NCBI GenBank assembly: GCA_030684575.1 | Contig: JAUXVD010000014.1 | Location: forward strand, 62,001 to 126,000 | Reading direction: 5' to 3' | Origin: Nitrospirota bacterium | Lineage (GTDB): Bacteria; Nitrospirota; Nitrospiria; Nitrospirales; Nitrospiraceae | DNA: 64,000 nt | Part shown: one piece after another, positions 35,849 to 43,307 of the stretch | Layout of the letters: every line of letters begins with the position of its first letter | Numbering within the stretch: the stretch's first letter is position 1 | Position numbers and translations under genes: made by a program | The notes under the pieces: model-generated | The model's input: only the letters and a program-made list of their open reading frames with translations | The model's database searches: none | Told to the model about the DNA's origin: nothing

Positions 35849-35906
35849 GCGAAATGTTCAGCCAGCAGCAATGAAGAGCCGAAAGTTAATTGCTGAGGGT
35901 TGAAGG

Positions 35907-36155
35907 CTACCCCTGTAGTTCATCTTGCACCAGATCTTCAGTCTCCGGCATGCCATAGGCGACATACTTGGCATAGGAGAGATAGATCATGGCGCTATCT
36001 CTCATGGCCTTTGAGCCTTGCGATAAGCGGAAGACCTGGTCTGGGTTATGAGATGGAGTTGCTCCCATCGTTTCCACGTGACCTTGGAGGAGCAGGGTGA
36101 ATCGCTCCATCGAATTCTCTACATCTTTGTAGGCTAATAAAATTGCATCTGTCAT
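35907..36155 (-). CDS. Small conserved-looking protein of unknown function
   Basis: 82 residues (MTDAILLAYKDVENSMERF...) with a strong AGGAGG 7 bases before the ATG at 36155; the upstream frame to 36176 is not used. Mostly helical and acidic at the end (ETEDLVQDELQG). No recognisable domain. Divergent from the Rsm22-like gene, only 32-38 bases apart. Confidence 0.6.
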   Translation of the reverse strand: MTDAILLAYKDVENSMERFTLLLQGHVETMGATPSHNPDQVFRLSQGSKAMRDSAMIYLSYAKYVAYGMPETEDLVQDELQG

Positions 36156-36187
36156 GGTTGTCCTCCTAATCAACATCAGCTTACACT

Positions 36188-37399
36188 ATGCCCATGCAAC
36201 CCTTCAACGACAAGAAATCATGCAGCCTGTCACCTGAAATTCTCAGAGCTCTGGCACGAGTGTCGTCCGAGCAAAGTCTCCAAGGTAACGCCTTAGCGCA
36301 AGCGGTCGTCAACCTTTCGCGTCTCTTTACCACCGAACGCGCAGCATTGCCGCCGAGGTACTTGGATGATGCTGGCCATGCAGCTGCCTATGCGTCGTAT
36401 TTTCTTCCCGTGAACCTTTCAAAAGTTCAAGTCTTGTTAGATGAGCTGCCAAACGGCAGCGAACGGGAAGCTCAGGATCGTCCGATGGCGGTGCTTGATC
36501 TCGGCTGTGGTCCAGGAACTGGTTCCGTCGCTCTCTTGGACTGGTTGTGGCACCGCAGCCCTGAGCATGCGAAGTCTGTGTCGGTCCTGGCGACAGATGG
36601 TTCTCTCGCGCCACTGCAGGATACGAAGAGATTGTGGGACGCCTATTGCCGGGAGGTCGGGATATCCAGCGAAGGTCTGCGATGTGTGGTGGGCAATCTC
36701 GAGCATCCCCTCAAAGGCGATCTGGGCAAGCAGATTGTGCGTGGCGGTTCGTATGACCTGATTATCATGGCGAATTGTCTGAACGAAATGTTCCCGGTAT
36801 CGGTCGATCCCCATGCCGAACGTGCCACGGTTGTTGCGCAGCTTCTGCCATTTCTCGCACCGCATGGCACAATCATGATCGTTGAACCGGCGTTACGGCA
36901 AACGGCTCGTGCGCTGCATCTCGTACGTAATCATCTGCTCAAACAGGGCGTCTGTACGGTATATAGCCCCTGCCTGCATGAGGGGGCCTGTCCTGCATTA
37001 GACCGTCCAGACGATTGGTGCCATGAGGAGCGACCCTGGCAGACGCCTCCTGCGATTGCCGAGATCGATCGGGAGGTGGGGTTTATTAAAGACGCATTGA
37101 AGTTTTCTTATCTATTGCTGCGCACTGACGGTCGCACCATTGTGCCGCGTAGTCCGCAGACTTTCCGGGTCGTGAGCGAACTGCGAAAATTGAAAGGCGA
37201 TACGCGGGCATGGCTTTGCAATGAACTGGGCCGGTCGGAGGTTGGGCGACTCGACCGCGCCTCGTCCGAGACCAATGCAGAATTGGAAGCTTGTCATCGA
37301 GGGGCGATTATTCGGCTCGAAGGGATACAGCGGAAAGAGGGGGGAGCTTTGGGACGGATACCGGTAGATGGAAGGGTGAAGTTAATACGATCGGCCTAA
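36188..37399 (+). CDS. Rsm22-type ribosome-associated methyltransferase
   Basis: SAM-dependent methyltransferase of the Rsm22 family (mitochondrial ribosome small-subunit factor; METTL17 relatives). The SAM motif MAVLDLGCGPGTGSVALL and the family block VYSPCLHEGACPAL..DWCHEERPW are clear, the latter supplying Cys residues that in relatives bind an iron-sulfur cluster. 403 residues. Starts: ATG at 36188 or 36194; the TACACT at 36182-36187 lies so close that the message may be leaderless from 36194. A role in 30S assembly is inferred from relatives. Confidence 0.8.
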   Translation: MPMQPFNDKKSCSLSPEILRALARVSSEQSLQGNALAQAVVNLSRLFTTERAALPPRYLDDAGHAAAYASYFLPVNLSKVQVLLDELPNGSEREAQDRPMAVLDLGCGPGTGSVALLDWLWHRSPEHAKSVSVLATDGSLAPLQDTKRLWDAYCREVGISSEGLRCVVGNLEHPLKGDLGKQIVRGGSYDLIIMANCLNEMFPVSVDPHAERATVVAQLLPFLAPHGTIMIVEPALRQTARALHLVRNHLLKQGVCTVYSPCLHEGACPALDRPDDWCHEERPWQTPPAIAEIDREVGFIKDALKFSYLLLRTDGRTIVPRSPQTFRVVSELRKLKGDTRAWLCNELGRSEVGRLDRASSETNAELEACHRGAIIRLEGIQRKEGGALGRIPVDGRVKLIRSA

Positions 37400-37405
37400 G
37401 CTTGG

Positions 37406-37600
37406 CTAATCGGCTTCAGGCTCTGAGTTCCCGTGCTGGTGACTCACCCTGTCTTCGTCGAACATCTCAGCCATTTCCTCGGCCATCATGGCACTGTCGT
37501 CTTGAATGGCAATGAGCGGGATTTCTTTTCTCACCCGAGCCACGGGCTCAGGGGCAGGAGTTTCAGGAACTTTTGCTGGATCTTTTGGTGTGTCAGACAT
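37406..37600 (-). CDS. Small acidic protein of unknown function
   Basis: About 64 residues from the ATG at 37600 (MSDTPKDPAKVPET...), or 69 from 37615. Pro/Ala-rich N-terminus, then acidic (AMMAEEMAEMFDEDR). No domain recognised; lies just before the Zn-ribbon gene on the same strand. Confidence 0.4.
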   Translation of the reverse strand: MSDTPKDPAKVPETPAPEPVARVRKEIPLIAIQDDSAMMAEEMAEMFDEDRVSHQHGNSEPEAD

Positions 37601-37638
37601 GCCTAGAGTATACACGATGCTGACGGTGAAAAGTCGAT

Positions 37639-37998
37639 CTATTCAAAGGCTTCCAGAGAGGACTGTTCCGGGAAGGCGTTCTGGCAGTTGGTGCAGGTTA
37701 GAAAGTAGATGGATTCCCGGACGGACATGGTAATGCGGAAATTGAGGGTTACGCCCCGGTGTTGGCAGGCGGGACAGGACATCTCCTTGAGCCGGTAGGG
37801 GATATCCGGTTGCGTGCGCTGGTAGAACTCCATATCTGTATAGATCGGAAAGCTGTAGTAGCACTTCTTGCAGACGCCTCGCCATTCCCCATCCGCCTGC
37901 ATAAAGCGTTGATCGACTCCGAAGCGTGACTCCTTACAGATCGCGCATTGAACGGTCTCGAGTCTGGATTCAACTTCTTTGACGGTGAGGTTGGGCAT
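37639..37998 (-). CDS. Zinc-ribbon protein of unknown function
   Basis: 119 residues with four CxxC pairs (CAIC, CKKC, CPAC, CTNC) forming two likely zinc ribbons: one at 18-46 and one at 76-107. No enzymatic motif. AAGGAG precedes the ATG. A minus-strand promoter candidate (TTGCGC-N18-TATACT) lies at 38041-38070. Could bind nucleic acid or protein; not assignable to a named family. Confidence 0.7.
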   Translation of the reverse strand: MPNLTVKEVESRLETVQCAICKESRFGVDQRFMQADGEWRGVCKKCYYSFPIYTDMEFYQRTQPDIPYRLKEMSCPACQHRGVTLNFRITMSVRESIYFLTCTNCQNAFPEQSSLEAFE

Positions 37999-38093
37999 TC
38001 AGCAGGCTCCTTGCGCAGAAGTGCGCGATATTGTGTGGCTAGTATAACGTTCACAGAGAAGCGAGCGCAACGGGATCTATCAGGGATTTTTTC

Positions 38094-38121
38094 TTGACCT
38101 GATCACAGCGCTGCCTATACT
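38094..38121 (+). promoter_or_regulatory. Strong-looking promoter of the phosphatase gene, near-leaderless
   Basis: TTGACC at 38094-38099, a 16-base spacer and TATACT at 38116-38121. The expected start (about 38127-38129) is only 2-4 bases before the ATG at 38131, and no ribosome-binding site can fit, suggesting a leaderless or near-leaderless message. Confidence 0.5.
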
Positions 38122-38130
38122 GAGAAGACG

Positions 38131-38586
38131 ATGCACTTTATTACCGAGACACTCCTGGTTGGAAATATCAACGACGCGAGCGAGCCGCCGGCACAGGTCA
38201 GTGCAGTGCTTCTGGTTGCGGCTGAATTCACCACACAACCTCCCACATGGCTCTCGTCTGGCAGGATTCCGTTTTCAGAATATGCTGAAGCCGAGCCCCT
38301 TCTATTGGACCGGGCCGTGAGCTGGGTCGAACAGCATGCTTCTGACAATCGGGTGATGGTCTGTTGCCGTGCCGGGATGAGCCGGTCTGTATCGGTAGTC
38401 ATGGCCTATCTCTGCTGTGTCCAGGGGATGACCTATGCGGAGGTTTTGAAGTTGGTCACGACTCGTCGGCCTGGCGCCATGCCCCTTCCCAATCTTGAGA
38501 AAGCCATCATTCAGGTTCGTCTCCTTCGCCAAACTCGCATGATGAACAAGCCAGGCCTCGGGTCACGTCGAAGCTCTGACTCCTAG
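38131..38586 (+). CDS. Dual-specificity protein phosphatase-like protein
   Basis: 151-residue cytosolic phosphatase of the cysteine-dependent DSP class. The catalytic loop is VMVCCRAGMSRS with nucleophile C79 and R85 (Cx5R); the residue before C79 is Cys in place of the usual His. The helix RSVSVVMAYLCCVQGMTY follows as in the family. The Asp general acid is not obvious. Basic C-terminal tail. Substrate unknown. Confidence 0.8.
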   Translation: MHFITETLLVGNINDASEPPAQVSAVLLVAAEFTTQPPTWLSSGRIPFSEYAEAEPLLLDRAVSWVEQHASDNRVMVCCRAGMSRSVSVVMAYLCCVQGMTYAEVLKLVTTRRPGAMPLPNLEKAIIQVRLLRQTRMMNKPGLGSRRSSDS

Positions 38587-38707
38587 CTCCGGTACCGAGC
38601 ACGATCTTTCCCGCAGCCGTTCTTCTTCCACATTGCCTTTCACTTGCGGCTCATGGCCTAATCCCCAAGGTTAGAATGGGCGCGTCACTTGAATAGGATT
38701 TCTTTCG

Positions 38708-39568
38708 ATGCCGGAATTGCCAGAAGCAGAGGCCGTTGCCCGTCAGATACGGGATCGTTTACTTGGTGCACAACTCCGCGAGTGCCAGGTGGGCCGTGAA
38801 GATATTGTTCGAGAAGGGTTGTCCACGCTCTCGTGGTATCGCGGCGCGTGGCTGGAAGATGTAGAGCGATATGGCAAAAGTGTGGCGCTGGGCTTCAGGA
38901 AAGAGGGCGAACTACGATACATCGTCGCAGAGCTTGGTATGACCGGCCTCTTGCTTTTTCACGCGACGCAAACGAAGCATCCGCAGCATGTACATGTTCG
39001 CATGTCGTTCACGGAGGGGCGTGAGTCGGAGCTACGCTATTGGAATCCCCGACGATTCGGGCGGATGTCCTTACTGGATCAGGCGGGACTCGATGCCTAT
39101 CGCGTCCGCCGGTTTGGCGTGGACCCTCTCGTGGTATCGCGCGATGAGTTCATTCGTCTGATGGAAGCCAGACGTGGCAGGCTCAAGCCGCTGTTAATGC
39201 ATCAGCAAGTCATCGCGGGGATCGGGAATATCTATGCAAATGAAATTCTCTTCCGCGCCAGGCTCCATCCGAACCGTGAGGTGAATCGGCTGCGCGAGGC
39301 GACGATCGTCACGCTCCATGAGACAATGCAATCGGTGCTGCGCGAAGCGATTTCTTATGGCGGATCGAGCGTCAAAGATTTCTTCGCGCCGGATGGCACG
39401 GAAGGCCAATACAAGCGTCGTCACCTCGTCTATGGCAAAGAAGGTCAACCCTGTCCCAACCACTGCGGACAGACAATTGTCCGTCTGCAAAGTGAGCGCA
39501 GTTCCTTTGTGTGCCTCGCTTGCCAGACGCTCAAGTCTCCCCTCAGGTCTCGTGCCGCAGCAAGCTGA
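38708..39568 (+). CDS. mutM: Formamidopyrimidine-DNA glycosylase
   Basis: Base-excision repair glycosylase/AP lyase for 8-oxoguanine. The catalytic P2-E3 (PELPEAE), the Lys in RYGKSVAL, the helix-two-turn-helix region (IAGIGNIYANEILF, the classic Fpg box), and a C-terminal zinc finger are all present. The first Cys pair is C-x3-C (CPNHC) instead of the usual C-x2-C; the second (CLAC) is normal. 286 residues. Confidence 0.93.
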   Translation: MPELPEAEAVARQIRDRLLGAQLRECQVGREDIVREGLSTLSWYRGAWLEDVERYGKSVALGFRKEGELRYIVAELGMTGLLLFHATQTKHPQHVHVRMSFTEGRESELRYWNPRRFGRMSLLDQAGLDAYRVRRFGVDPLVVSRDEFIRLMEARRGRLKPLLMHQQVIAGIGNIYANEILFRARLHPNREVNRLREATIVTLHETMQSVLREAISYGGSSVKDFFAPDGTEGQYKRRHLVYGKEGQPCPNHCGQTIVRLQSERSSFVCLACQTLKSPLRSRAAAS

Positions 39569-40159
39569 AGAGCGCCGTTCTCAGCTATCAGCTCAATCCA
39601 AAGTGCTGCATATTCCTGGCGATTCAAATTGGATACAGCGCTGTATCCTCCCGCATACAGCGTAACCACAGAGCAGGCCACCGTTGAAAAACTCAACCTA
39701 AGAACCCTTATTTTCTACTTATAAAGAGCGGTCTTAGTAAGTAGGATTTGGTATGAGAGGTGCATGCCCCGTCTCAGCTGACAGGTGAGAGTATTTGTTG
39801 TGAATATGTGGAGAGAGTGACGCGACAGAGTGTTAGTAAGGGTTGCCTTTCGATGAGGCTCTGGGGAGAGGGTGACATGTATTAGTGTGATGTATTGGCT
39901 AGATCTTGCCATGAGATTTTTGTAGCCTCGCTCTCCCTAGCGCTAGGAATTATTTAAATAAGGATGTTTCGGGCGTGTATATTTTTCACATTCCTGTCGA
40001 TGTCACTGTAGATCGCTTCAAGAATAGAAATTGCCCAGGAGTTACTCGGCAGGGTGCCGTGATAGGCATCTGGGCAGGGGCGGAGGCTAGGGCCATAGAT
40101 CGAGTTTCGTATAACTTCGATCATCTCCAGGCTCAGGTAGTGAGGGCGGAGGAAGCAAG
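39569..40159. other. Gene-free stretch before the CIS activator
   Basis: 591 bases without a gene I can support; several short frames on both strands look random. It is visibly AT-richer than its surroundings in 39700-39960. It contains a perfect 18-base palindrome (39631-39648) and perhaps regulatory sequence for the genes at 40160-41346. Confidence 0.5.
39631..39648. repeat. Perfect 18-base palindrome with third half-site
   Basis: GGATACAGC joined directly to GCTGTATCC. A further copy of ATACAGCG lies at 39654-39661, so three half-sites occur within 31 bases. It may be an operator. Confidence 0.5.
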
Positions 40160-40267
40160 TTGTTGGATTACACCGGTCGCAGAGATGAGGCATGGGTGGA
40201 CTGCCCTGCCGGTGCTTTGCTCAATCAGAAAATCCGAGAGGGAATGGGTCCCAGCAGTCTTTCATGA
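40160..40267 (+). CDS. Possible 35-residue leader peptide coupled to the sigma-54 activator
   Basis: A TTG at 40160 lies 7 bases after GGAGG (40148-40152) and opens 35 codons (MLDYTGRRDEAWVDCPAG..., ending PSSLS). Its TGA (40265-40267) overlaps the ATG at 40264 of the activator gene in an ATGA arrangement. This strong RBS and coupling are the only evidence. No family recognised. Confidence 0.35.
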   Translation: MLDYTGRRDEAWVDCPAGALLNQKIREGMGPSSLS

Positions 40268-41346
40268 AGAGGTTGACGAACATGATCATTGGCCGAATGG
40301 AAGAGATACGGTCTTCAGATTCCTATCCTCGTTTGGATTTGACGGTGAAGCTCATGCGCAAGGCTGAAAGTGGGGATGTGCCCCTGCGGATACACTTTGA
40401 CACATTAGTCGGTGAGAGTGAGGTGTTCCTCCGCACGTTGGAGAGAATTAGACTATGTGCAGGAACGGGAGCGACCGTACTGATCACGGGCGAAACCGGG
40501 ACCGGAAAAGAACTCTTTGCCAGAGCTATTCACTACCACGGGGTAAGGAAAGGGTATCCCTTTGTGCCGGTGAACTGCGGGGCATTGCCGGATACCTTGA
40601 TCGAAAATGAGTTATTCGGTCATAGTAAAGGGGCCTACACGGATGCGACTTCGGCTGAAAATGGGTTGGTGGCAGAAGCGCATGGGGGAACGTTATTCCT
40701 CGATGAAATCGATGCGCTGAGTTTTCCCGCTCAAGCCAAACTGCTCAGATTCCTTCAACAAGGGGAATATCGTCCAGTCGGTTGCGCCAAGTCTGCCTAT
40801 GCCGATGTGCGGGTGGTGGCGTCGTCTAATGCCGATCTGCTGGCGTTGGTCCAGCAGAAGCGGTTCCGCGAGGATTTATTTTATCGGCTGCATGTGTTGT
40901 CAGTCACCATTCCGCCGTTACGAGAGCGGGTAGGGGACCTACCGCTGCTGGCGAGGCATTTTGCGGTGCAGTATGGGCGGACACAGGGGCGTACCTCTGT
41001 ATCCGTGTCGGAGTCCGCGATTCGCAAGTTACTCGCGCATACGTGGCCAGGCAACATTCGTGAACTGGAAGGTGTGCTGCAGCGTGCCGTGCTTCATAGC
41101 GGGGAAGCCGGTATCGAGGCGCAGCATGTGGAATTGGCCGGTTCCATCGCTACAGAGATGGTTCCCGGCACCTTGAGTCAAGCCAAGACGGCGGCCATGC
41201 AGCAGTTCGAACGAACCTACCTCATTAGTTTGCTCACGCTGCATCACGGCAACATCACCCACGCCGCCAAAGCCGCGGGCAAGGAACGCAGAACGTTCCA
41301 ACGTCTCCTCACCAAGCATCAATTACAACGAAGCCGGTTCGCATAA
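40264..41346 (+). CDS. Sigma-54-dependent transcriptional activator without sensory domain
   Basis: AAA+ bacterial enhancer-binding protein, 360 residues from the ATG at 40264 (alternatives 40192, 40282). It has a short N-terminal segment (1-45) without a receiver or GAF/PAS domain, Walker A at 76-82 (GETGTGK), the sigma-54 contact loop GAYTDA at 123-128 (canonical GAFTGA altered at positions 3 and 5), Walker B (GGTLFLDEID), arginine-finger region and a C-terminal Fis-type HTH (NITHAAKAAGKERRTFQRLL). It lies immediately before the CIS operon and a good -24/-12 promoter, so it is likely the dedicated CIS activator. Confidence 0.88.
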   Translation: MKRLTNMIIGRMEEIRSSDSYPRLDLTVKLMRKAESGDVPLRIHFDTLVGESEVFLRTLERIRLCAGTGATVLITGETGTGKELFARAIHYHGVRKGYPFVPVNCGALPDTLIENELFGHSKGAYTDATSAENGLVAEAHGGTLFLDEIDALSFPAQAKLLRFLQQGEYRPVGCAKSAYADVRVVASSNADLLALVQQKRFREDLFYRLHVLSVTIPPLRERVGDLPLLARHFAVQYGRTQGRTSVSVSESAIRKLLAHTWPGNIRELEGVLQRAVLHSGEAGIEAQHVELAGSIATEMVPGTLSQAKTAAMQQFERTYLISLLTLHHGNITHAAKAAGKERRTFQRLLTKHQLQRSRFA

Positions 41347-41460
41347 CGCCTACGTTACTGTTCCCTTCATATTCCATCAAATACCCGAGAGTGAAGTCCT
41401 CATGGGCTCACTTCAGCGAGGGCTGCTTACTTCAAACGTACTGCGGCAAGACCTCCCGCA

Positions 41461-41486
41461 TCACTGCGGCGGATAAGCCGCAGTGA
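41461..41486. promoter_or_regulatory. Inverted repeat, candidate upstream activator site or terminator
   Basis: TCACTGCGGC (41461-41470) and GCCGCAGTGA (41477-41486) form a perfect 10-bp dyad around GGATAA. No T tract follows. It lies about 155 bases before the sigma-54 start site. Confidence 0.5.
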
Positions 41487-41615
41487 CTCATCGGCTATCC
41501 TGTTGTGAGCCAGTGATGAGTATGGGCCAAGTGTCATGCGGTGAACCCACCGCGCTCGCCGTTACGTAGTTTATCTTAAACCTCAAATTATCAGCACCTT
41601 GGCAAATACTTAGAA

Positions 41616-41631
41616 AGGCACGAGGCTTGCT
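41616..41631 (+). promoter_or_regulatory. Sigma-54 (-24/-12) promoter of the CIS operon
   Basis: AGGCACG-AGGC-TTGCT matches the consensus TGGCACG-N4-TTGCW at every defined position except the first base. GG lies at 41617-41618 and GC at 41629-41630, a spacing of exactly 12, predicting a start near 41642, about 27 bases before the first CIS start codon. A poorer overlap at 41600-41615 (TGGCAAA...TTAGAA) fails at -12. Confidence 0.8.
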
Positions 41632-41668
41632 GTCTTCGGACGTACATTCAGAAGAGGTAGGGTACCGC

Positions 41669-41947
41669 GTGGCGGAACAGGGCACATCCGGTGATGTGGA
41701 GCAAGCCGTGAGAACCATCCTGCGGCATCTTGTGGAACATCCGGATGCGAAAGACACCTTGGAGGGTATTGTGCGCTGCTGGGGTGATCCTCTCATTCGC
41801 ACCGCGCATACCGAGGTTGTACGCCAGGGCTTGCATGAGTTGACGCATCGCGGGTGGGTCTCCGTCAGAACGGGCGGGACCGGCATGCGCCTCTATGGAT
41901 TGAACAAAGATCGTTTGGAGGACGTGAAGCGGTATCTGCATGGCTAA
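41669..41947 (+). CDS. Small winged-helix-like protein, first gene of the CIS operon
   Basis: 92 residues from the GTG at 41669, which follows AGAGGTAGGG at good spacing; the frame extends upstream into the promoter and is not used. The helix-strand pattern (AKDTLEGIVRCWG, EVVRQGLHELTHRGWVSVR, GMRLYGLNKDRLEDVKRYLHG) looks like a winged helix with wing strands. No named family. It overlaps the next gene by 8 bases. Confidence 0.6.
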   Translation: MAEQGTSGDVEQAVRTILRHLVEHPDAKDTLEGIVRCWGDPLIRTAHTEVVRQGLHELTHRGWVSVRTGGTGMRLYGLNKDRLEDVKRYLHG

Positions 41948-42521
41948 TGTACTGGCTATCCATTCAGTCGGAACTTCCCTCGCGACCTATTTGCGTAATA
42001 CGTATCCCGATGAGCTTCGAGCCGTGCATCCTTGTGATTTCAAGTTGTTTGCAAGCTCGGAGATGGGACGTACGGAGGAGCGGGGGACCACGCTCTCGCT
42101 CTATCTCTATCGTATTACGATGAACGAACATGTGCGCAACGTCCGACGTACGAACGATTTGGTCGAGAACGACACGCCGCTTTCAGTCGATTTGCATATG
42201 CTGCTGACGGTGTGGGCCGACAATGCGCTGGCCGAGCAGACGATCTTGGCCTGGGCCATGCGCCAGCTTCATCAACGTCCGGTCCTCGACCGCTCGACAC
42301 TCTCTCCCGAAGGCGGTTGGGAATCGAGCGATATCGTCCATGTCATTCCTGCAGAGCTGAGTCACGAAGATTTGATGCGAATTTGGGATGCGCTTGAGCC
42401 CTCCTATCGGCTCAGTCTGTCGTACATAGCGAGAGTGGTCCGGATCGATCCGGATCCTATTCCGGTCGGCTTGCCCGTGGTTGCACGGAACATGGTGTTG
42501 ACCGGACCGGAGGCGTCTTGA
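41940..42521 (+). CDS. CIS tail-terminator protein (DUF4255, Pvc16/Afp16-like)
   Basis: 193 residues with the DUF4255 pattern, SLSLYLYRITMNEHVRNVRR and VDLHMLLTVWADNALAEQTILAWAMRQLHQRPVLDRSTL, known in Pvc16/Afp16, which caps the distal end of the sheath and tube. It overlaps genes on both sides. In Pvc/Afp loci this gene is near the 3' end; here it is second. Confidence 0.85.
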   Translation: MANVLAIHSVGTSLATYLRNTYPDELRAVHPCDFKLFASSEMGRTEERGTTLSLYLYRITMNEHVRNVRRTNDLVENDTPLSVDLHMLLTVWADNALAEQTILAWAMRQLHQRPVLDRSTLSPEGGWESSDIVHVIPAELSHEDLMRIWDALEPSYRLSLSYIARVVRIDPDPIPVGLPVVARNMVLTGPEAS

Positions 42522-43270
42522 TGATGGTCGAGAGTCTCACCAGGCGGGCCCTTGCCGCACTTCGCGTCGTAGACGGCGTAACGGGGCAGCAAATTCTCTC
42601 ACCGCTTTCTGTCGGCGGTGCGGGGACCAGTTGGGTTCGCAATCGGCGGGGGCTCTATATTTTGATGGGAGTGCCAGGCTTGGAAGCGCACGAGGAGATC
42701 TTGTTGAGCCCTCCTGCTGTTCCAGCCGTCGGGAGCATGAACGTCGTCGTGGCGATACAGGACCTTGGGTCAACCTTTCTGCCCCGCCGACAGACCATAC
42801 GTTTGCCGAGAGACCCCAATCCCTCCAATGCCGGTGAAGGGAACTCTCTCTTTCAACCGATTGAAAGTCGGCTATACCCGACTCCATCGTCCCCTACCTC
42901 CTCTGCGTGGGCCGTCATCCGGGCGACAGTCGTGAGACAGGGGAGTGATCAGGGGTTGGGTGGCGCCTTGATTCGTGTGTTACGTGCAAGCGATGGGCAG
43001 GTCCTCGCGCGCGGGCTATCCGATGCGCGGGGGGAAGCGATGGTCGCCGTGCCGGGAATTCCCGTCACGACTTGGGAGTCTGCTCCCGGGCCGGTGATGG
43101 GCACGGAAGTCGATGTCCAGATCGAGACGGTCTTCGACCCTGCAGGCGGGCCGGTGCCGGACCCCGACTTTCTTGAAGCGAGTCGAACGACGCTTCCGAA
43201 CGGACAGACGATGATGAAGTTGGCATCAGGACGAACGGTTGTGCGGAAACTGACTGTCGCGATCCCCTAA
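42521..43270 (+). CDS. CIS-locus protein with a carboxypeptidase-regulatory-like domain
   Basis: 249 residues, starting TGATG-coupled to the terminator gene. The segment GGALIRVLRASDGQVLARGLSDARGEAMVAVPGIP (about 145-180) resembles the CarboxypepD_reg beta-sandwich. The N-terminal half (ALAALRVVDGVTGQQILSPL...) is not assignable. Such genes recur beside DUF4255 in CIS loci, so a structural role at the cap or collar is possible, but this is inference. Confidence 0.6.
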   Translation: MMVESLTRRALAALRVVDGVTGQQILSPLSVGGAGTSWVRNRRGLYILMGVPGLEAHEEILLSPPAVPAVGSMNVVVAIQDLGSTFLPRRQTIRLPRDPNPSNAGEGNSLFQPIESRLYPTPSSPTSSAWAVIRATVVRQGSDQGLGGALIRVLRASDGQVLARGLSDARGEAMVAVPGIPVTTWESAPGPVMGTEVDVQIETVFDPAGGPVPDPDFLEASRTTLPNGQTMMKLASGRTVVRKLTVAIP

Positions 43271-43307
43271 CAGGGCGCGTAGTCGTGAACGGGAAAGGAG
43301 GAGCATC

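Larger units (their letters stand above)
41347..41668. other. Regulatory gap between the activator and the CIS operon
   Basis: 322 bases with no credible gene. Contains a 10-bp-stem dyad (41461-41486) about 155 bases before the predicted start, and the sigma-54 promoter at 41616-41631. The distance suits an upstream activator site; the dyad may instead terminate the activator message. Confidence 0.55.

Noticed and set aside
39954-40193. Minus-strand 79-residue frame in the same gap
   Set aside because: No start signal and no family resemblance.
39975-40367. Forward frame of 130 residues upstream of the activator
   Set aside because: No ribosome-binding site, random-looking composition, and it runs into the activator in another frame; the shorter RBS-led frame at 40160 is better supported.
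41600-41615. Alternative sigma-54 site TTGGCAAATACTTAGAA
   Set aside because: The -12 GC is replaced by GA; the site 16 bases downstream is far better.
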